Part shown: positions 57,831 through 64,000 of the stretch, in pieces
How positions within the stretch are numbered: the first letter of the stretch is position 1
Layout: every line of letters starts with the position of its first letter
Source of the DNA: Acanthococcus lagerstroemiae
Lineage: Eukaryota > Arthropoda > Insecta > Hemiptera > Eriococcidae
Direction of reading: 5' to 3'
NCBI GenBank assembly: GCA_031841125.1
Contig: CM063110.1
Coordinates: forward strand, 27,213,626-27,277,625
DNA length: 64,000 nt
Made by a program: the position numbers and the translations under genes
Notes under the pieces: generated by a model
What the model was told of the DNA's origin: nothing
The model's database searches: none
Seen by the model: the letters and a program-made list of their open reading frames with translations, nothing else

Positions 57831-58470
57831 TCCAGTCAAATTAGCAACTTTGAGAGGAAAAATTAGGGGATAGCGGAAATTTGGTGTGCTGGTACCTATT
57901 ACTGTCCTAAACAATATACTAAAAGTCGCCAGCCAAATGACGCTTGCATATTTCCCATAGGGAGTAAAATGTGTGGCATAAAACGGTTTTTCGTCAATAT
58001 CTCCTTGAGTATTGAATTTAGATGAAAAAGTTTGAAGTAAAATTTATAGAGCACTAAGAAATACGTGAATTATTTCTCATATAAAGTCTTTGTGCGACGC
58101 TTAGTTCCTGAGATATAGGTAATAGTGGACATATTTTGTATGTTCATTATTATAGACATAGGTACACAATTTGTATGTACTTAATCCAGTCATAATAGCA
58201 AATTTGGGTGCAAAAATTAAAGGGAATACTGGTACCTTTTACTACCCTAAATAATATACTGAAAGTCGTCAGCCACATGACACTTGCGTTTTCCCCTAGG
58301 GAGTAAAATGCGTGACGCAAAACAGTTTTTTTTTTTTGTCAATATCTCGTTGAATATTGAATTTAGACGAAAAAGTCTGACGTAAAAGTTATAGAGCACT
58401 AGGAAATATTCCATACTAAATCTTTGTACGACGCTTAGTTTTCGTGAGTATTAGGTATTTTTTTGTTTGA
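57831..58470. repeat. 354-bp tandem duplication, two copies
   Basis: The first copy opens TCCAGTCAAATTAGCAA at 57831 and the second TCCAGTCATAATAGCAA at 58185. Paired blocks include AATATACTRAAAGTCG, GGGAGTAAAATG, CAATATCTC-TTGA-TATTGA, TAGAGCACTA and TGTACGACGCTTAGTT. The copies are clearly diverged. The second is shorter at its end. No coding content. Confidence 0.85.
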
Positions 58471-58969
58471 CATAGTGGAGGGTGGCCCAAGATGACATGA
58501 GTTGTACTCTCACAAATTTTTTGGGCAAACTATTGACATGTGGAAAAAACTAATTGGAACCTCTGTGGCTATCATTACCCCTGGGCTACATATTTTTTAA
58601 AAATTTTTAAATGCTTCAAAATTTGATTTTTTTTTTTATTGGTCAAGTATGTCATCTTAGGCCATATGGTTGACAAGATGACATAGGCGATATTTTTTTA
58701 AATTTTTCAATTCTAAAAAGAAAGAAAAAGTATAAAGTGAACAAATTTAGGCTTCTTTTTTATTTTTTTAAAATTAAAAATTGCTTTATTGTACTACAAA
58801 GCTGTTTTGCTCGTTTATTACTATTTCATCCACTTGTTCATAAAATGTGCCTGTTTCTTCCTCTTCGGCTGTGGAGGTGGGGGCGTAAACCTGAACACAT
58901 GTTACAATTGTTTTTTGGAATTCCATTTTCAGTATATGGCTATCCTGCCAGAGATACCTCTTATTTCAT
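58471..58969. other. No supported gene
   Basis: The phrase AAGATGACAT recurs at 58489 and 58674. The hydrophobic open frames at 58737-58976 are compositional. The last part may be the eroded continuation of the LINE at 58970. Confidence 0.4.
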
Positions 58970-59345
58970 TTATTAAGGGTTTATAATTTGCTTTTATTAA
59001 AAAACCTACTCCTTTTTGATCTTTGTTGTTACCAATGTGGTATAGCAGATTTCCTTTCTGGGTGACGTGGATTTTCTCCCCTCTTCTACGGACTTCTCCG
59101 ACAGACTTACAATCGCCATGTTGGAATGCGTGAATGCCTTCTCCTGTTCGATTAGGTTTTCAGGGTTACGGGGTGTTCTTACGTTTATTGTGCCTATTTT
59201 TATTTCTGTGAGTTCAAATTTGGATTTGTTCAGCGAAAGTTTTTTGCTTTTCTCGGGTTTTCGAAAGGAGGGATTTTCTCAACTGAGTTTTTCTTATTAT
59301 CTTTTGCCAGTGAAACTTTTTGTGTTTTGTTTTCGCATGAGATTT
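58970..59345 (-). pseudogene. LINE endonuclease N-terminal fragment
   Basis: The minus strand from about 59215 reads IKIGTINVRTPRNPENLIEQ, then HSNMAIVSLSEVRRRGEK (catalytic Glu region), then NLLYHIGNNKDQKGVGFLIK. This is the start of an apurinic-type endonuclease of a non-LTR retrotransposon, of a sub-family different from the one at 13970. The frame is open for about 80 codons and then degenerates. The other domains are absent. Confidence 0.8.
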
Positions 59346-60594
59346 TAGAGGGCTCGGTTGCCCGAAGATTAGTAAATTCACCCTCGCTTACCAGACTTTC
59401 TGGGTGACGGAGTTCTGTTGCGTGGGTCCTGATCCAGTTAACATTTCAAGTTTTTTGTGTTTTAACAACATATAGCTACCACCTAAATGATGTTAGTATT
59501 TTAAGACTGTCTCTGTACTTACTTCTATAAAAATTTGAAAACGACAACCGTTTTTCGGTTGCTATACATGCTAACAAACCAAGTTGCAGCCGCTAGCTAT
59601 TCATGATCATGAAAAAGATATAGCTTTAATTGGAAAAACATTATTACTTGTAACAATGTTATCGTTTTCAATCTGCGTTATATTACCACACACTATACAC
59701 GGACCAGACTGTATCGTTTATTTTCTAAATTTAAAAGCATAAATTTGTTAAACGAACTTCTATCCGCAGATACGTTTCCAACGTTTCCAATTTGAATCGA
59801 GAGTTAATTTCATTTCATTCATAAATGAAACCGAACGATATAGATAATTTAATCAGGCTGTATTTCTCCGTTTCAGAGAGGGCTCTGGCTCGCCGCCGTT
59901 TAATCGAATTACGCCAACTAATTTGGTATCCAGCTATTTGGGTTTATTAGAATTAATTACAGATTATGGAAACGTTTTAGCGGAGTGATTTTCAAGTTCA
60001 AATGAAACCGAATGAAGGCAGTGCCCTGTACCGAGTTTTCTGCACTTTGCTGTATACATATATCTCTTTGTCGCGAGCAGCTTTGTTCTGTCGAAGAAAA
60101 TCCCGGGGATTTATCCTCTAAGTGCGAACTACTGTATTTCGTTTATATTTACAAGACGCTTGGCGAGTGTCTATGAATATAAGGCGGTGCTAATTTACTT
60201 CTTATGTTTGTTTCCGAACGGAAATTACGCAGAACGGGTTCCATCAAAAGCAGAGGCGCGCATTTTGAAATTCCAAACATCAGCCACTCAGCAACTCAGC
60301 TGGTCCTTTACAAAGGAATGAATTCGAAATTCTTAAGATGATGTGCGCCTTTTACACAGTACGGCGTACTCTTTGACTTTCATTTTAAGCCAAATAGCGA
60401 ATGAAATTTGTAACTCCTATTAGGGCTGTTGCTTCTCTCTCGTTTATGTGAACGATTTCTTTATATACAGCTTTGAGACCCCTCTCCATATCAGCTAGAT
60501 TTGCAATCGTACAGACTCTGCACTCTGTAAACCTTTGTGAGAAAATAAAAGCAAAAAAAAAATGCGATCTCTCCAGAAACTGAGAACATTAAGG
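59346..60594. other. No supported gene
   Basis: No domain, repeat pairing or RNA signature recognised. An A run lies at 60552-60561. Confidence 0.4.
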
Positions 60595-61055
60595 TGACAT
60601 TTCTTTTTTTTGTTAAAATTTTTCTTCCCCTCCCTCCTTTGTACTTGGTTTATTTATAGGAAATAGAGAGTACCCAACTAGTTTACAGAGCTGGAGTATC
60701 AAAATGTAGAGAGGGACGATGACTTTTGCCCATGACGATAGACATCTTGTCCGTGGCGAAAGCGCTGATACCTACGACTACGGACAAAATAGCTTCAAGA
60801 ATTTCCTTATCCACGGGATTTTTGACAATTGGGCTATCACATGCGCCAATAAGCATAGTCTGCCCCTAGGATCGTGTTGCGGGATCAAAACTACCAGTAT
60901 TGTCATTGTTGTGCCCAAAAATATATAAAACGCATATCTTTGCGCTAGTCAAAGATTGACTACAATGAACTGTGGAAAACCCTCATAACAGGACTTTACA
61001 CCTTTCCTTCTGGAAATGTGAAATCACTGACAGCTAATTGAACTTCTTAACATGA
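60595..61055 (+). repeat. Dispersed repeat family C, fullest copy
   Basis: This copy joins the parts seen separately at 38930-39165 and 42520-42725: GAACATTAAGGTGACAT, AGAGCTGGAGTATCAAAAT, ATCACATGCGCCAATAAGC, GATCAAAACTACCAGTATTG and CCTTCTGGAAATGTGAAATC. It shows that those two fragments are opposite halves of one ~460-bp repeat. No TIR or coding capacity was recognised. Confidence 0.75.
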
Positions 61056-61798
61056 ATTGGTTAGAATCAAATGGAGTCCGAAAATCGCACTTTTCAGGAA
61101 GCGAAAAAAACGGTTTTATTCGAGAATTTGAAAAGCGTGGAATACGTCCTTCAGGATGGTGGTGGTAGAAGGTCAGAGACAACTTTTAATCCTGGTCCCG
61201 TCGAATAAAATTTTGATGGGCCGGAGCTGGAGGGGCTCAAAATTTTTGGACCTAACCCCTTTTGGTTCTGGACGATTTTCCCCCAGTTTTACGGCTCGAA
61301 ATTACCCTCCTTTTATAGCCAGACATAAAGAGGTCACTTTAGTCTTGGTCCCATTCCAATCGAGCAAAATCCGTGCTTGTAGGAAAAAAAGTTCTGAAGC
61401 TGTATTGGAAACTTGCGAGTTCGTTTTTGAAAATAGCACTTTTCAGGTATAAAAATGCAAACAGAGAGGGGTGGGCTGGAATTTTTTATTTATTTTAATT
61501 TTTTACACTAAAATACACCATTTTCAAACAATTTCTGGAAAAAATCAATTTTTTGAAAAAGCTCCGTTTGGTTCCGAATGGAAGAAAGCAATGTTGCCAA
61601 AAAGCACTTTCCCAGCTGTTTCACGAAATTTCGATCACACCAGCAGATCCGCGATACTTCAATACCCCATAATCCGTGATAAAAGCAAAAACGACAAAAA
61701 TGGACTTAATCCCTTTTAGTTCTAACCGATTCACTTATATTTGTACTTCCAATCTTTCTGAATAATATACCACGTTATTCGAGGGGACTGGTCATAAG
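61056..61798. other. No supported gene
   Basis: A short phrase GCACTTTTCAGG recurs at 61089 and 61436. No domain. Confidence 0.4.
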
Positions 61799-61990
61799 AT
61801 CATACAGTGCTGGCTACCCCCCAAGTGCCCGTTGTGTAGCCGGGTAGAGGGGCGCGACTTCGCGCACGTCCTGGGCGGCAATGGATACCAGGATGCGAGC
61901 GCCCAAGGAGGGGGAGGCCGTCCTACAGGCTGGACGAAGTTCGAAGATGGTGCAGAGACCGTACTGGACTGACAGCCGTTGGCGTATACC
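61799..61990 (+). pseudogene. GC-rich patch, possible LINE C-terminal finger
   Basis: The plus strand reads KCPLCSRVEGRDFAHVLGGN and then GWTKFEDGAETVLD-stop. CX2C followed by a His-Val-Leu-Gly resembles the C-terminal finger of some LINE ORF2 proteins, but the last Cys is Asn here. It is flanked by AT-rich DNA on the left and repeat block D on the right. The assignment is weak. Confidence 0.3.
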
Positions 61991-61994
61991 CTGA

Positions 61995-62215
61995 CTGTCC
62001 AATAGCTCCGAGTTTTCGGGAATTTAATAGCCGAAAGTTTCCCCGTTTTTTCTGCCATGACAGCTGTGAAATCTACAAATAAACAATTCTGTAAACGTTT
62101 CTGTCGGCGCAATAAGCTGAAACTTGTATGGTGCGCAGAAGAAACTACATTTAAAATAATACAAATGTTTCCCGAGAGGTAGCACCTGTTAAGTTCCTAT
62201 ATAAAGCATAGTCCC
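61995..62215 (-). repeat. Dispersed repeat block D, copy 2 (inverted)
   Basis: Inverted partner of 41288-41505; shared blocks include TTTTTCTGCCATGACAGC, GTAAACGTTTCTGTCGGCGC and CTGCGCACCATACAAGTT (other strand). Confidence 0.7.
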
Positions 62216-62400
62216 AGAACTACATCGTCACACTATATTATAGACATGATAGGTCCCTTTTTGCAATGCTTACCAATGACTGGTACAAGCCAGGTCACTT
62301 TGCGACCTAGTAATAGGGTCGGCCTTTCAGCTGAACTCTGGGCAACTATTCCACTAACCAACTTCGAACAAAAAGTACGATCGCACTTGGACGCTGCTAA

Positions 62401-62624
62401 GCGTAAGGGAACCAACCAGCAAAATCTGTTTTTTTGAGAACACGTGATTCTATGTTCAAGAGCCATGTAGAAACTATATGACATAGCGTTTACTGATAAG
62501 CTTTGATCAACGTGAGTACACATTTTTGAATCAGGGGCCCAATTCTGAAAAATTCTACTTTTTACGCTCTTTCCGCCGATACTAATAACTCACTTTGTTT
62601 ACAAAAATGTCAGTTGGTTCACGC
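62401..62624. mobile_element. TTAA-type MITE, diverged copy 2
   Basis: It matches 41062-41282 in direct orientation: GAACCAACCARCAAAATCTG, CAAGAGCCATGTAGAAACTA, TGACATAGCRT, CTACTTTTTACGCT and GATACTAATAACTCA. The ends GCGTAAGGGAACCAACC and (other strand) GCGTGAACCAACTGAC are eroded, and TTAA is not preserved (CTAA on the left). Confidence 0.75.
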
Positions 62625-64000
62625 CGACCCTAATTTCAGCAAGAATCATACGCAATATTACAAACCTCTCAAAATGAACTCCTTTCATCGATTTCTTATG
62701 TTGATACTTCAAGTCGCTTTTGCTGAAACTGTAAGCACGATGTAAAACCATCTTCCTATCTGTTTCTTTTACACACGATTACGTTCACTTTTACATTTAA
62801 AACCACAAGCGCCACTGTCGAAAGCAAACGCGATTCATTTTCGTGTATCTCGAACTTCGATTGATAAGAAAAACAAACCACTACCGTCACGCGTCGCAAA
62901 CCACTGACGTCACACGTCGCCTAGATTTATTTTTTCTGCACCGACCTTTAAAAATGACTTATTAGACTTCCACAAGTTGATACAGTGTTGTCAGGAAGGT
63001 GAACAACTTCCCCTTGCCGCGCCGGTATTACCATACGGGCTGACTGGGCTGCATCCCAGAGCGGCAAAATGTTGGGCGGCAAAAATTGTGGCCCAAAAAA
63101 TAGTTACCTCAATTTTTCGATTGATGGTGCGGGGGGGGGGGTTGTAAAATATAGAGCAAAATTAATTTTTCCGACGTATGATACCTTTTTACAGAGTGTC
63201 TCACATTTGCCGTACTAGTAATGTTACAGAAGAAAAATCAGCTGAAAAATTGCTGACATGTTATCGTACGTTGTGAATGTTAGTATATGAGTTATTGAAT
63301 TCAGCATTCCCTCAAATCAACTCCTATACAGGTTACGATACTGATGTGAGTACTGGCTCCATTATCTCCGCCCAAAAACTGTATCGCGGCTGCCATTGTG
63401 GTTGACACCCTGGTCATTCTTGCTCAATCATATCTTCATTTGCTTTTCCCACAAAACACTTTTTCTGTGCATGCACATGTTTGCACGGGAAAAATGAAAT
63501 AACCATAAACATCTGGTGAAGTTGAGGGAAATTTGAAAAGGGCAAGAAAAAAGCGATTGCAATAGGCTCGGCTTGTCCTAGCCGACCCTAAAAAGTAGGA
63601 GAGCCAATGTGAAACAACCTGTGTTCCCTGATCGAATTCGTCTCGAATTCGAACACTTTATTTTGAATCGCCTGTGCGTTTTTTTGTTTTTTTTTTGTTT
63701 TTTTTTTACTCGGAATTTCGTCGTGTTTTGCGTCCGTCAAATAATTTCATTTCCACCATTCGAAACTATTCTTTTGCACAATATTTGTCAACCGTGTAAA
63801 ATGGAATTCAGAAGTCCATGTGACATTCCGAGCATACTTTATATTGCAGTTATAACTGCGGAGGGAGCCGATTACAATCGTATCGGGTTGCGACGCGCGG
63901 CCCCCTCGTTAACATTTTTGTTAATTTAATTAAGTTCGGAAAAAGGTAACGCGACCAGGCTAATCTGTTTTCCAGAGACGATTTAATGAACCGCTGTGGT
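62625..64000. other. No supported gene
   Basis: A G run at 63131-63141 and T runs at 63686-63709. The GGCGGCAAAAT phrase near 63060 resembles AGGCGGCAAATTTTC at 39252, a hint of another shared repeat. No coding signature. Confidence 0.4.

Noticed and set aside
58737..58976. 79-codon Cys/Phe-rich gene
   Set aside because: It overlaps the decayed antisense side of a LINE fragment and a T-rich tract; no independent support.
1..64000. Bacterial-type operons, promoters and ribosome binding sites
   Set aside because: Introns, SINEs, LINEs and DNA transposons show this is eukaryotic nuclear DNA; such signals would have no meaning here.

Overview
This 64-kb window looks like repeat-rich nuclear DNA from an arthropod, most likely an insect. 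It is AT-rich, full of homopolymer runs, and built from nested transposable elements: non-LTR retrotransposons of R1/LOA, RTE-like and Jockey-like type, hAT, pogo-like and foldback DNA transposons, MITEs and a tRNA-derived SINE. I found no confident host protein-coding gene, no rRNA or functional tRNA gene, no operon and no CRISPR array. Everything that reads as a protein family is transposon-derived and almost all of it is broken. The species cannot be fixed from sequence alone.

Layout. 1-9.4 kb: a 70-bp tandem array at the left edge, an RTE-like LINE 5' piece, a tandem pair of ~240-bp leader-like repeats each split by a different small DNA transposon (4.05-5.39 kb), and a terminal-inverted-repeat (TIR) element (6.4-7.5 kb) carrying a hAT MITE with a perfect 8-bp target duplication. 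9.4-14.3 kb: a minus-strand RTE-like LINE whose endonuclease domain is split by a 3.5-kb foldback element; its arms are 284-bp tandem units and its centre is a dense short repeat. 14.6-21.4 kb: two zinc-finger/PHD-bearing remnants (one clearly pogo-like), another hAT MITE with a perfect 8-bp duplication, and a Jockey-like reverse transcriptase fragment.

22.7-28.0 kb: the best-preserved element, a full-length R1/LOA-type LINE with ORF1, an endonuclease-RT-RNase H ORF2 and a 12-bp target duplication; one A-run frameshift breaks ORF2. A second copy lies at 52.6-54.5 kb, with a 756-bp in-frame ORF1 deletion, a 14-bp deletion, a nonsense change and a missing 3' half. 28.7-29.7 kb is an old ~90-bp tandem array. 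30.8-35.4 kb is a second copy of the 6.4-kb TIR family, interrupted by a hAT element with transposase remnant and followed by a 5'-truncated LINE tail.

35-52 kb: two SINE copies, a hAT (DUF4371/ZMYM-type) transposase pseudogene, three copies of a ~600-bp TA-flanked MITE across the window, a TTAA-flanked MITE, further minus-strand LINE pieces, and at 47.85-50.18 kb a 2.3-kb element with ~370-bp TIRs around a spliced gene relic. That relic encodes a PIN/XPG-like nuclease domain plus a CXC-type cysteine-rich tail and is the most unusual cargo in the window. 54-64 kb: shuffled minus-strand LINE pieces, a 354-bp tandem duplication, and further copies of repeats seen earlier.

The genes do not form a pathway. 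What they record is a series of insertions whose relative order can be read from who interrupts whom.
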